Of a stretch of 64,000 nucleotides of DNA, positions 35,816-43,066 are shown in pieces (within the stretch, counting starts at the first letter, position 1; each line of letters opens with the position of its first letter). The stretch covers positions 186,001 through 250,000 of the forward strand of contig NZ_ATYX01000007.1 of assembly GCF_000427905.1 (NCBI RefSeq), written 5' to 3'. A model generated the notes under the pieces. It worked only from the letters and a program-made list of their open reading frames with translations. It searched no databases and was not told where the DNA came from. The DNA is from Thermocrispum agreste DSM 44070 (lineage in GTDB: Bacteria; Actinomycetota; Actinomycetes; Mycobacteriales; Pseudonocardiaceae). A program made the position numbers and the translations under genes.

Positions 35816-37174
35816 GTGAAGTTCATGCCGGTGACCGATTCCATGTTCCTGCTCATCGAGTCGCGGGAGCACCCGATGCACGTGGGCGGGCTGCAGCTGT
35901 TCCGGAAACCGGAGGGCACCGGCGACGACTACGTCGCCCAGCTGTACCGCGACCTGATCGACAAGTCCGAGGTCAGGCCGCTGTTCCGGCAGCGGCCCGC
36001 CGGGCCGGTGAACTCGCTCGGGCAGCTCGCCTGGACCGAGGACACCGAGCTCGACCTCAGCTACCACGTGCGCCGCTCCGCGCTGCCCACTCCCGGCCGG
36101 GTGCGGGAGCTGCTGGAGATCACCTCCCGCTGGCACGGCACGCTGCTCGACCGGCACCGTCCGCTGTGGGAGACGCACTTCATCGAAGGGCTGAACGACG
36201 GCCGCTTCGCCATCTACACCAAGATCCACCACGCCATGCTCGACGGGGTCTCCGCGCTGCGGCACATGCAGTTGTCGCTGACGCCCGACCCCGACGCCCG
36301 CGACTGCGAGATGTGGTGGTCGCTCAAGCCGCCCAAGCGGTCGAAACCACCGCAGCAGCGCTCGTTGCTCGACCGCGTGCGTGGCATCGCCGGCGAGCTG
36401 GCCGGGCTGGGCCCCGCCATGCTGAAGACGGTGAACGAGATCCGGCGCGAGCAGTCGATCACCCTGCCGCTACAGGCGCCGCGGACGATGTTCAACGTCT
36501 CCGTCGGCGGGGCGCGCCGCGTGGCCGCGCAGTCCTGGCCGATCGAGGCCTTCCGGCAGATCGGCAAGGCAGCCGGGTGCACCATCAACGACGTCGTACT
36601 GACCGTGTGCGCGGGTGCGCTGCGCGACTACCTGATCGAGCACCGGGCACTGCCCGACCAGTCGCTGACCGCGATGGTGCCGGTGTCGCTGCGCGCCAGC
36701 GAGGGAGCCGAGCGCGGCGGCAACGCGATCGGCGCTCTGCTGTGCCGGCTGGGGACGGACGTCGCCGACCCGGCGAAACGGCTGGAAGTGGTCAGCCACT
36801 CGATGCGGGAGGGCAAGCGGCTGTTCTCGGAGCTGACCCCGCTGCAGGTGCTGCTGCTGTCGGCGGTGAACGTCGCCCCGCTCGGCCTGTCCCCCATCCC
36901 CGGGATCGCCGACCACACCAAGCCGCCGTTCAACCTGGTGATCTCCAACGTGCCCGGCCCGCGCCAGAAGATGTACTTCAACGGCGCGCAGCTGGACGGC
37001 ATCTACCCGGCGTCGATCTGCCTGGACGGCCAGGCCGTCAACATCACCATGACCAGCTACGACGACCAGATCGGGTTCGGCATCGTCGGCTGCCGCCGGT
37101 CCGTACCGCACCTGCAGCGGATGTTGCTGCACCTCGACACCGCGCTGGAAGAACTCACCGCGGCGGTGTTGTGA
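35816..37174 (+). CDS. Wax ester synthase/diacylglycerol acyltransferase (WS/DGAT)
   Basis: 452 aa. The catalytic HHAMLDG (residues 138-144) matches the HHxxxDG acyltransferase motif, and the N-terminal FMPVTDSMFLLIESREHPMHVGGL is typical. NVPGPRQKMYFNGA near residue 385 is the conserved C-terminal NVPGP element. These enzymes esterify acyl-CoA with diacylglycerol or long-chain alcohols to make storage triacylglycerol or wax at the membrane. GTG start. Its last six codons, including the TGA, are the first unit of an 18-bp tandem repeat that continues for about 200 bp. Confidence 0.92.
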   Translation: MKFMPVTDSMFLLIESREHPMHVGGLQLFRKPEGTGDDYVAQLYRDLIDKSEVRPLFRQRPAGPVNSLGQLAWTEDTELDLSYHVRRSALPTPGRVRELLEITSRWHGTLLDRHRPLWETHFIEGLNDGRFAIYTKIHHAMLDGVSALRHMQLSLTPDPDARDCEMWWSLKPPKRSKPPQQRSLLDRVRGIAGELAGLGPAMLKTVNEIRREQSITLPLQAPRTMFNVSVGGARRVAAQSWPIEAFRQIGKAAGCTINDVVLTVCAGALRDYLIEHRALPDQSLTAMVPVSLRASEGAERGGNAIGALLCRLGTDVADPAKRLEVVSHSMREGKRLFSELTPLQVLLLSAVNVAPLGLSPIPGIADHTKPPFNLVISNVPGPRQKMYFNGAQLDGIYPASICLDGQAVNITMTSYDDQIGFGIVGCRRSVPHLQRMLLHLDTALEELTAAVL

Positions 37175-37373
37175 GCCGCGGCGGTGCTGTAAGGCGCCAC
37201 GGTGCCGTGAACCGCCGCGGTGCTGTGAACGGCCACGGTGCCGTGAACGGCCACGGTGCCGTGAACCGCCGCGGTGCCGTGAGCAGCCACGGTGCTGTCA
37301 ACCGCGGCGGTGTAGTGAGCCACGGCGGTGCTGTAAGGCGCCACGGTGCTGTGAGCCGCCGCCGTCGTGCTCC
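37158..37373. repeat. 18-bp tandem repeat, about 12 copies
   Basis: Units of 18 bp follow each other without gaps from 37158, with a consensus close to CCGCCACGGTGCTGTGAA. The first unit is the coding end of the WS/DGAT gene (ACC GCG GCG GTG TTG TGA in frame). Because 18 is a multiple of three, most units repeat an in-frame stop (TGA or TAA), so the array reads like multiplied gene ends. Many units contain CACGGTGCCGTG, an inverted repeat. The last unit (37356-37373) is diverged. Confidence 0.9.
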
Positions 37374-37380
37374 GGCTGCG

Positions 37381-37447
37381 GCCTGACTCGGGGCATGCGT
37401 CCGGACCAGCCTGTGGCCTGACTCGCGTCATGCGTCCGGACCCGCCC
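37381..37447. repeat. Two-copy repeat of about 35 bp
   Basis: GCCTGACTCGGGGCATGCGT at 37381 and GCCTGACTCGCGTCATGCGT at 37416 start two units that continue with CCGGACC. They lie between the 18-bp array and the esterase promoter. Confidence 0.75.
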
Positions 37448-37453
37448 AATTGA

Positions 37454-37468
37454 GATACCGTGGGTATC
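37454..37468. promoter_or_regulatory. Palindromic element GATACC-GTG-GGTATC before the esterase gene
   Basis: Perfect 6 bp arms GATACC and GGTATC with a GTG spacer end 11 bp upstream of the ATG at 37480, overlapping the space just before the GGAGGTGG ribosome binding site. It could be an operator or a -10 region (GAGATACCGT). No adjacent regulator gene is apparent. Confidence 0.5.
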
Positions 37469-37479
37469 CGGAGGTGGCG

Positions 37480-38424
37480 ATGACACAGGCAGCAACCCGG
37501 CCGCCGCGCCTGAGCCTGCACTCACGCGTGCTGTACGCGACGTTCTGGCTGTTCGGCCGCACGGTCGGCCGATTCGTTCCGATCACGCACCCGAAGGTGC
37601 TGCGGGCCGCCGAGCAGTGGGACGCACACGCCGGGCGGCGCAAGCGCATGCCGCGCGGTATCACCGTCACACCGGTACAGCTGGACGGATTCGAGGCCGA
37701 GTGGCTGCGGCCCGAGGGCGCGGTCGACGACGCGGCGATCCTGTACTTCCACGGCGGCGGATTCTTCTCCGGCGGGCTGAACACGCACCGGCCTGCCGTG
37801 TCCGCCATGGCCAAGCGCAGCAAGGTTCCCGCGTTCTCGGTCGCCTACCGGCAGCTGCCCAGCACACCGATCAACGGCTCCGTGGCGGACTGCCTGGCGG
37901 CTTACCGGCACCTGCTCGGCACCGGCTTGCGGCCCGAGCGCATCGTCTTCGCCGGCGACTCCGCGGGCGGGTACCTGACGTTCGCGACGGCGCTCAAGGC
38001 CCGCGACGAGGGCCTGCCGCTGCCCGCGGGCCTGGTCGCACTGAGCCCGGTGACCGACCTGGAAGGCCAGGCGCGGAGCAAGCACGCCAACTGGGGCAAG
38101 GACACCTACATCCTGGCCAAGCACCTCAGCAAGGCGGCCGAGCTGTGGTCCACCGACCCGGACGGCCAGGGGCCGCCGATCTCCCCGGTCCGGGCGGACC
38201 TGACCGGCATGCCGCCCACGTTGATCATGGCGGCGGAGACCGAGGTGCTGCTGGCGGACGCGGAAGCGATGGCCGAGGCCCTGTGGGCGGCAGGCGCCGA
38301 GTGCAAGCTGGAGGTCTGGCGCGGCCAGGTGCACGCCTTCCCGGTGCTGGCGCCGACGCCGGAAGTCCGGCTGGCCGTCGGGCACATCGCCGAGTTCATC
38401 CAGCAGGTGCTGAAGGCGAGCTGA
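37480..38424 (+). CDS. Alpha/beta-hydrolase of the hormone-sensitive-lipase (HSL) family
   Basis: 314 aa. Oxyanion-hole motif YFHGGGFFSGG (about residues 88-98) and nucleophile elbow FAGDSAGGY (about 160-168, Ser in GDSAG). The catalytic Asp lies in the AAETEVLLAD region, and His in GQVHAFPVLAP. HSL-family enzymes hydrolyse short- to medium-chain esters; next to a WS/DGAT, a lipid role is possible. The ATG at 37480 follows GGAGGTGG. It is not an integral membrane protein. Confidence 0.9.
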   Translation: MTQAATRPPRLSLHSRVLYATFWLFGRTVGRFVPITHPKVLRAAEQWDAHAGRRKRMPRGITVTPVQLDGFEAEWLRPEGAVDDAAILYFHGGGFFSGGLNTHRPAVSAMAKRSKVPAFSVAYRQLPSTPINGSVADCLAAYRHLLGTGLRPERIVFAGDSAGGYLTFATALKARDEGLPLPAGLVALSPVTDLEGQARSKHANWGKDTYILAKHLSKAAELWSTDPDGQGPPISPVRADLTGMPPTLIMAAETEVLLADAEAMAEALWAAGAECKLEVWRGQVHAFPVLAPTPEVRLAVGHIAEFIQQVLKAS

Positions 38425-38530
38425 TCAGCCGCGCCGCTGGGGGCGCCTGCTCGCCTGACGCATGCCTGCGGCACCACCACGGCTGGCCGCCTGCGCGATG
38501 CGCATCGGCGGCCTGCAGGCACGACCCGGG

Positions 38531-39904
38531 CTACCGGGCTGCCTGCCCGGCCAGCACCTGCTCCACGTGCCGCGCGAATGCCAGCACCACGTCGTCGGCG
38601 TGCCGCGGACCGACGATCTGCAGCCCCACCGGCAGCCCGTCCGAGGTGCGCCCGATCGGCAGGCTGATCGCGGGCTGCTGGGTCATGTTGAACGGGTAGG
38701 TGAACCCGGTCCACTGCCACCACTTGGTGTACGGCCCGCCCGGCGGGACGTCGTGCCCGGCCTCGAACGGGCGCACCGGCATCATCGGGGTGATCAGCAC
38801 GTCGTAGCGGGTGTGGAACTCGCCCATGCGGATGCCCAGCGCCGCCCGGGTCTCGTTGGCGGTCAGGTAGTCCACCGCCGAGAAGGTCCTGCCCAGATCC
38901 CAGATCTTGCCCAGCCCGGGGTCGACCTTCTCCCGCGCGCCGGGCGGAAACGCGCTCAGCGCCTTCGCCGCCCCGCACGCCCACAGCACTTCGAAGGCGT
39001 CGGCCGGATCGGCGAAGCCCGGGTCGGCCTCGTCGACGGCGATGCCGGATTCCCGGACGGCTTGCACCGCATCCGCGGCGACCCCGGCGATCTCCGGGTC
39101 CACGTCGACGTAGCCGAGCGTGGGCGAGAACGCTGCCTTGAGCCCGCTGACGTCCCGCGCCACCGCCTCCGCGAACGTCTCGTCCATCGACGGTGGTGAG
39201 GTCGGGTCGCGGGGGTCGGGCTGCGCCAGGACGTCCATCATCAGCGCGATGTCGTCGACCGTGCGCGCGAACGGACCGGCGTGCGCCAGCGCCCCGAACG
39301 GGCTCGCCGGATACAGCGGAATTCGGCCGTGAGTCGGTTTGAAGCCGACGACACCGCAGAACGAGGCAGGAATGCGTACCGAGCCACCGGCGTCGGTGCC
39401 GACCGACAGCACGCCCATGTCAGCTGCCACGGCCGCGGCACTCCCGCCGCTGGAGCCGCCCGCGGTCTTGCTCGGGTCGTGCGGGTTGCGCGTGACGCCG
39501 CACAGGCGCGAGTCCGTCGTGGCCTTCCAGCCGAGCTCCGGGGTGGTGACCTTGCCCAGCACGACCAGGCCGGCTTCCCGCATGCGCGCCATCACCGGGC
39601 TGTCGACGTCCCACGGCTGGTCCGGGTCGATGCACAGCGAGCCGCGCAGCGTTGGCCAGCCCTTGGTGAGGAAGACGTCCTTGACCGACGACGGCACGCC
39701 GTCCAGCGGACTGCGCTGCTCACCCGACCGCCAGCGGCGTTCCGATTCCCTGGCCTGTGCCAGCGCCTGGTCGGCGTCCACCAAGCAGTAGGCGTTGAGC
39801 TCGCCGTCTCGCTTCTCGATGGCCTCCAGCGCGGCCTGCGTGGCCTCGACCGGTGACAGCGTGCCCTGCGCGTACTCGGCGGCCAGCGCGGTCGCGGTGG
39901 TCAT
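38531..39904 (-). CDS. Amidase-signature (AS) family amidase
   Basis: 457 aa. The Ser-cisSer-Lys triad is visible: Lys75 in SSVKDV, cis-Ser in TAGGSSGGSAAA (147-158) and nucleophile Ser175 in GTDAGGSVRIP. AS enzymes hydrolyse carboxamides to acids plus ammonia, including mandelamide, indoleacetamide and others. Its ATG overlaps the stop of the hydroxyacid dehydrogenase gene (ATGA), so the pair is coupled. Divergent from the racemase-like/GntR operon, it probably performs an early step of the same pathway. Confidence 0.92.
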   Translation of the reverse strand: MTTATALAAEYAQGTLSPVEATQAALEAIEKRDGELNAYCLVDADQALAQARESERRWRSGEQRSPLDGVPSSVKDVFLTKGWPTLRGSLCIDPDQPWDVDSPVMARMREAGLVVLGKVTTPELGWKATTDSRLCGVTRNPHDPSKTAGGSSGGSAAAVAADMGVLSVGTDAGGSVRIPASFCGVVGFKPTHGRIPLYPASPFGALAHAGPFARTVDDIALMMDVLAQPDPRDPTSPPSMDETFAEAVARDVSGLKAAFSPTLGYVDVDPEIAGVAADAVQAVRESGIAVDEADPGFADPADAFEVLWACGAAKALSAFPPGAREKVDPGLGKIWDLGRTFSAVDYLTANETRAALGIRMGEFHTRYDVLITPMMPVRPFEAGHDVPPGGPYTKWWQWTGFTYPFNMTQQPAISLPIGRTSDGLPVGLQIVGPRHADDVVLAFARHVEQVLAGQAAR

Positions 39905-40878
39905 CTGCTTCCTCCCGTCGGTACGTAGCCTCGCTTCTTGTCCACGACGTTGTGTAGCGGCTCGCCCGCGATCCAGCGCCGGAAGTTCGCCACGAACACC
40001 CGGGCGAGGGTGTCCTTCCAGCCGACCGTGTCACCGGACATGTGGGGCGACACGACGACGTTCTCCATCGTCCACAAAGGACTCTCCGACGGCAGCGGCT
40101 CCTGGTCGAAGACGTCCAGCGCGGCACCGGCCAGCTCCCCCGCCCGCAACGCGGCGATCAGGTCCTCGGTGACGACGTGCTCACCGCGGCCGACGTTGAT
40201 GAACCGGGCGGTGGGTTTCATCGCGGCGAACACCCTGCGGTCGAACATGCCGCGGGTCTCGTCGGTCAGCGGCAGGACGGCGATGACGAAATCGGCCCAG
40301 CCCACGTGGTCCGGCAGTTCCGCCGAGGAGTGCACGATGCCGAAGTCGGGATCGTCCTCGCGGGCTCTCCGGCCGGCACCGCGGACCTCGATGCCGACGG
40401 CTCGCAGCAGACGTGCGATGGCCGCGCCGATCGGGCCCGTACCGACGACCAGTGCCTTGCGCCCGCCGACCCGTTCGGTCTCCCGCCACTCCCAGCGACG
40501 TTCGCGCTGCAGCTGCAGCGTGCGGGGGAAGTCCTTGGCGAATGCGATCACCAGCCCGAGGACGTATTCGGCGATGGCGTCGTCGAACACCCCGCGGGAG
40601 TTGGTCAGCACGACGTCGCTGTCGCGCAGGTCGTCGAACAGGATCGCGTCGACCCCCGCGCTCGCCACATGTACCCACTGCAGCTTGTCCGCCGCAGGCC
40701 AGGCCGCACGGACCGCCGGGGAGAAGAAGTCCCAGACGAAGAGCACGTCTGCGCCCGCCAGAGCGTCACGCAGCCCGTCGGCCCGGACGTAACGGACCTC
40801 GGCGAGCCGCTCGACCTCGGCCATTCCCCGCGGCTGGTCGTCGCCGCACAGCACGGTCACGACAGGAGTTTCTGGCAC
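39901..40878 (-). CDS. D-2-hydroxyacid dehydrogenase (NAD(P)-dependent)
   Basis: 325 aa two-domain dehydrogenase. Cofactor motif VVGTGPIGAAIARLL (about residues 145-159); the catalytic triad is seen as Arg in NVGRGEHV, Glu in DVFDQEPLP and His in SPHMSGD. It interconverts a 2-oxoacid and a D-2-hydroxyacid. First gene of a two-gene minus-strand operon with the amidase. The start lies 74 bp from the divergent racemase-like start, with a GntR-type palindrome between. Confidence 0.9.
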   Translation of the reverse strand: MPETPVVTVLCGDDQPRGMAEVERLAEVRYVRADGLRDALAGADVLFVWDFFSPAVRAAWPAADKLQWVHVASAGVDAILFDDLRDSDVVLTNSRGVFDDAIAEYVLGLVIAFAKDFPRTLQLQRERRWEWRETERVGGRKALVVGTGPIGAAIARLLRAVGIEVRGAGRRAREDDPDFGIVHSSAELPDHVGWADFVIAVLPLTDETRGMFDRRVFAAMKPTARFINVGRGEHVVTEDLIAALRAGELAGAALDVFDQEPLPSESPLWTMENVVVSPHMSGDTVGWKDTLARVFVANFRRWIAGEPLHNVVDKKRGYVPTGGSR

Positions 40879-40904
40879 GTTGACACGCTAGGAGCGGTTC
40901 GTAT

Positions 40905-40918
40905 GATTGTCAACAATC
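40905..40918. promoter_or_regulatory. GntR/FCD-type operator GATTGTCAACAATC
   Basis: Perfect 6 bp arms GATTGT and ACAATC around CA, in the 74 bp divergent space between the D-2-hydroxyacid dehydrogenase and the racemase-like gene. The TTGT-N2-ACAA core is the usual binding pattern of FCD-type GntR regulators. The nearly identical ATTGTCGACAAT lies at 44642-44653, and the GntR gene is the second gene of the rightward operon, so autoregulation is likely. Confidence 0.75.
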
Positions 40919-40952
40919 CGCGCCTGCGGACGCCCAGACGTCAGGGAGCACC

Positions 40953-41669
40953 GTGCACACGATCGGTTTCATCTATCCCGACCACGCCGCCGAGGACGAC
41001 TATCCGTATGCCGAGCAGTTGCTCGAGGGGACCGCAAGCGCGGCGAAGCTGGTGGTCGAGCACATCTACGGCACCGACCTGCACGCCGTGGCGGAGCTGA
41101 TGGACCTCGGCTCGCCTGCCAAGCTGGCCGACGGCGCGGCCAAGCTGGCCAAGCACTCCCCCACGGCCGTGGTGTGGGCGTGTACCAGCGGGAGTTTCGT
41201 CTACCGGCCGGATGGCGCAGCCGAGCAGGCGCGCAAGCTGAGCGAAGCCGCGGGGGTCCCGGCGTCGAGCACGTCCTTCGCGTTCACCAACGCCGCCCAG
41301 GCGCTCGGGGTGCGGCGAGTGGCAGTAGCGGCGAGCTATCCCGAAGACATCGCCGCCCTGTTCGAGGAGTTCTTGTCCCATCACGGCCTGAAGGTCGTCT
41401 CGCGGACGTCCGCAGGCATCGACACGGCCGCGGAGGTCGGCCGGCTCCGGCCGGACGAGGTGGTCGCGCTGGCGGCGGCGAACGACCACCCGGACGCGGA
41501 CGCGCTGCTGATTCCGGACACGGCGATGCACACGCTGAGGGTCGTCCCGACAATCGAAGAGCGCATCGGGAAACCGGTGCTGACCGCGAATCAGGTCACG
41601 GTGTGGGAAGGCCTGCGCCTGGCGGGGTTGCCGCAGCGCGCCGAGCAGTTGGGAGCGTTGTTTCGGTGA
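40953..41669 (+). CDS. Asp/Glu racemase-superfamily protein (maleate isomerase/arylmalonate decarboxylase-like)
   Basis: 238 aa, two Rossmann-like halves. The N-terminal catalytic Cys is present as Cys77 in VVWACTSGSF. The position where the second catalytic Cys is expected reads LLIPDTAMHT (Asp189 in place of Cys). Two-Cys members racemise amino acids or isomerise maleate; arylmalonate decarboxylases keep only one Cys, but the other one. So the reaction here is uncertain: racemase, isomerase or decarboxylase of a carboxylic acid. GTG start with AGGGAG upstream. Coupled by GTGA overlap to the GntR gene. Confidence 0.85.
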   Translation: MHTIGFIYPDHAAEDDYPYAEQLLEGTASAAKLVVEHIYGTDLHAVAELMDLGSPAKLADGAAKLAKHSPTAVVWACTSGSFVYRPDGAAEQARKLSEAAGVPASSTSFAFTNAAQALGVRRVAVAASYPEDIAALFEEFLSHHGLKVVSRTSAGIDTAAEVGRLRPDEVVALAAANDHPDADALLIPDTAMHTLRVVPTIEERIGKPVLTANQVTVWEGLRLAGLPQRAEQLGALFR

Positions 41670-42379
41670 ACATGCCGGATGTCCAGCCGATCAGCCGGGA
41701 ATCCACCGCCGCGATCATCGCCCGGCAGCTGCGCGAAGCCATCATGACCGGCGCGCTGCAGCCCGGTACGCAGCTCGGTGAGGCCGAGCTGGCGGCCCGG
41801 TTCCAGGTCTCCCGGGGGCCACTGCGGGAGGCCATGCAGCGGCTGGTGTCGGAGGGTCTGCTGCGCAGCGAGCGCCATCGCGGGCTGTTCGTCATCGAGC
41901 TGGAACCGGGTGACGTCTACGACATCTACGCCGCCCGCGCGGCGATCGAACGCGCCGCGTTGATCCGCATCATCCGGTCCGACCCGAAGAAGGCGGCCAA
42001 GCGGCTGCGGGAGGTGCTGGCGGAGATGGCGGGCGCCGCCGACGACGGTGATCCGTCCGCGGTCAGCCGCGCCGACCTGCGGTTCCACGAGGAGCTGGTG
42101 GCGCTGTCGGGCAGCCGCAGGCTGGCCAGGATGGCCAGCACGCTGTTGATCGAGACCCGGATGTGCCTGGCCGCGCTGCAACGTACCGGCCACAGCCCCG
42201 CCGACCGGGTCGCCGAGCACACCGCGATCGTCGACGCCATCGAAGCGGGCGACGAGGAACGAGCACTGGCACTGCTCGAGGCGCACATGGAGGACGCGAT
42301 CAACCGCCTCGCGCCCGGTACCAGCCTGTACTCGGCCCCGCCCGATGTGCCGAAGGACGGCGTCGACATCTCAGGTTAG
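41666..42379 (+). CDS. GntR-family transcriptional regulator, FCD type
   Basis: 237 aa. N-terminal winged helix (about residues 12-75) with LREAIMTGALQPGTQLGEAE, ARFQVSRGPLREAMQRL and EGLLRSERHRGLFV. The C-terminal all-helical FCD domain has ADLRFHEELVALSG and the metal-binding His in AEHTAIVDAIEAGD. FCD regulators respond to small carboxylic acids. It likely binds the two similar palindromes at 40905 and 44642 and thereby controls both divergent catabolic units. Start chosen at GTG 41666 (GTGA overlap); ATG 41672 is an alternative. Confidence 0.93.
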   Translation: MNMPDVQPISRESTAAIIARQLREAIMTGALQPGTQLGEAELAARFQVSRGPLREAMQRLVSEGLLRSERHRGLFVIELEPGDVYDIYAARAAIERAALIRIIRSDPKKAAKRLREVLAEMAGAADDGDPSAVSRADLRFHEELVALSGSRRLARMASTLLIETRMCLAALQRTGHSPADRVAEHTAIVDAIEAGDEERALALLEAHMEDAINRLAPGTSLYSAPPDVPKDGVDISG

Positions 42380-42600
42380 GCGCAACCGGGATGCGCTGCC
42401 TCGTGCCGCGACGACACCACACGCCCCTGCGCACCCAGGGCGTGAACCAACCCAGCCAGCGCCTGCAGATACTTCCCCAGTTCGGCCAGCAACGGGAGCG
42501 GCGGCAACTCGCCGAGGTGGTGCGCGTCCTCGAGCACGTTGCACAGCCGCAAGATCACCCCCGCCAGGTGCGGGTTGTGGATCGCTACCCGGGCGTGAAC
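42376..42600 (-). CDS. Hypothetical small protein or frameshifted C-terminal piece
   Basis: From about 42600 down to the TAA at 42376 one minus-strand frame shows strong coding bias (GC-rich third positions) and encodes VAIHNPHLAGVILRLCNVL, EDAHHLGELPPLPLLAELGK and YLQALAGLVHALGAQ. No good start codon lies at its head. Exactly here the DUF6879-like frame stops. Either this is a separate small gene with an unusual start, or the end of that gene after a frameshift. I do not recognise the family. Confidence 0.4.
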   Translation of the reverse strand, partial: VHARVAIHNPHLAGVILRLCNVLEDAHHLGELPPLPLLAELGKYLQALAGLVHALGAQGRVVSSRHEAAHPGCA

Positions 42601-42842
42601 GGACGCCGGGCCACTTCGAGGCGCTGCATGACCTTGCCCTCGGCGCGGCGAGCCCGGATCAGTTCGTGCCATTCACTGTTCGGTCCTGCCGTTCGGTCCG
42701 GGCAGCTTCGGCTCTCCGGCCGATACCGACGCAGATCCTCCTGCTCATCGGGAATCTTGTAGGTCTGCTGGCACTCGAGCCGGACGGTCGACTTCTCGAA
42801 CTCACCGAAGAGGACAGCGACTTCTCTGTACGAGACCGGCAT
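42585..42842 (-). CDS. DUF6879-like protein, short (possibly truncated)
   Basis: 85 aa. AGGGTGAGGA lies directly before the ATG. The segment VLFGEFEKSTVRLECQQTY followed by WHELIRARRAEGKVMQRLEV resembles the first half of DUF6879 proteins, which are about 170-190 aa and usually accompany XRE-type HTH (DUF5753) and DUF397 genes in actinobacteria. Here it ends after RRPFTPG. Upstream (42843-42955) RDRETASFDAGAYLALVRD might be the end of a DUF397-type protein, but that is weak. Codon use is less biased than in the neighbours. Confidence 0.45.
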   Translation of the reverse strand: MPVSYREVAVLFGEFEKSTVRLECQQTYKIPDEQEDLRRYRPESRSCPDRTAGPNSEWHELIRARRAEGKVMQRLEVARRPFTPG

Positions 42843-43066
42843 TCCTCACCCTTCGCCCCGGAGCGAAGGAGTCGCACCTTCTCATGCGTTCGGTGATCAC
42901 GCACAAGCGCCAAGTACGCGCCGGCGTCGAACGAGGCCGTTTCACGGTCTCGCATGAGATCCCCGACCGAGCGGTTACGACCTCCCCGATCCGGCTACCT
43001 CGCGCCGTGACCATGCCAGAGCGCGGCCACGCCACCGTGTCCGATCGTGCGGGCGTCTTGCCGCGG
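42843..43066. other. Spacer with possible gene debris
   Basis: Minus-strand frames in this 224 bp piece have mixed codon bias and no full domain. It separates the aldehyde dehydrogenase stop from the DUF6879-like start and may hold the latter's promoter and a decayed DUF397-like gene. Confidence 0.3.

Noticed and set aside
37158-37373. Coding repeat protein (hexapeptide repeats in the other frames)
   Set aside because: Two frames are open through the array, but they have no start signal or conserved domain and simply reflect the 18-bp period; the frame of the upstream gene is full of stops.
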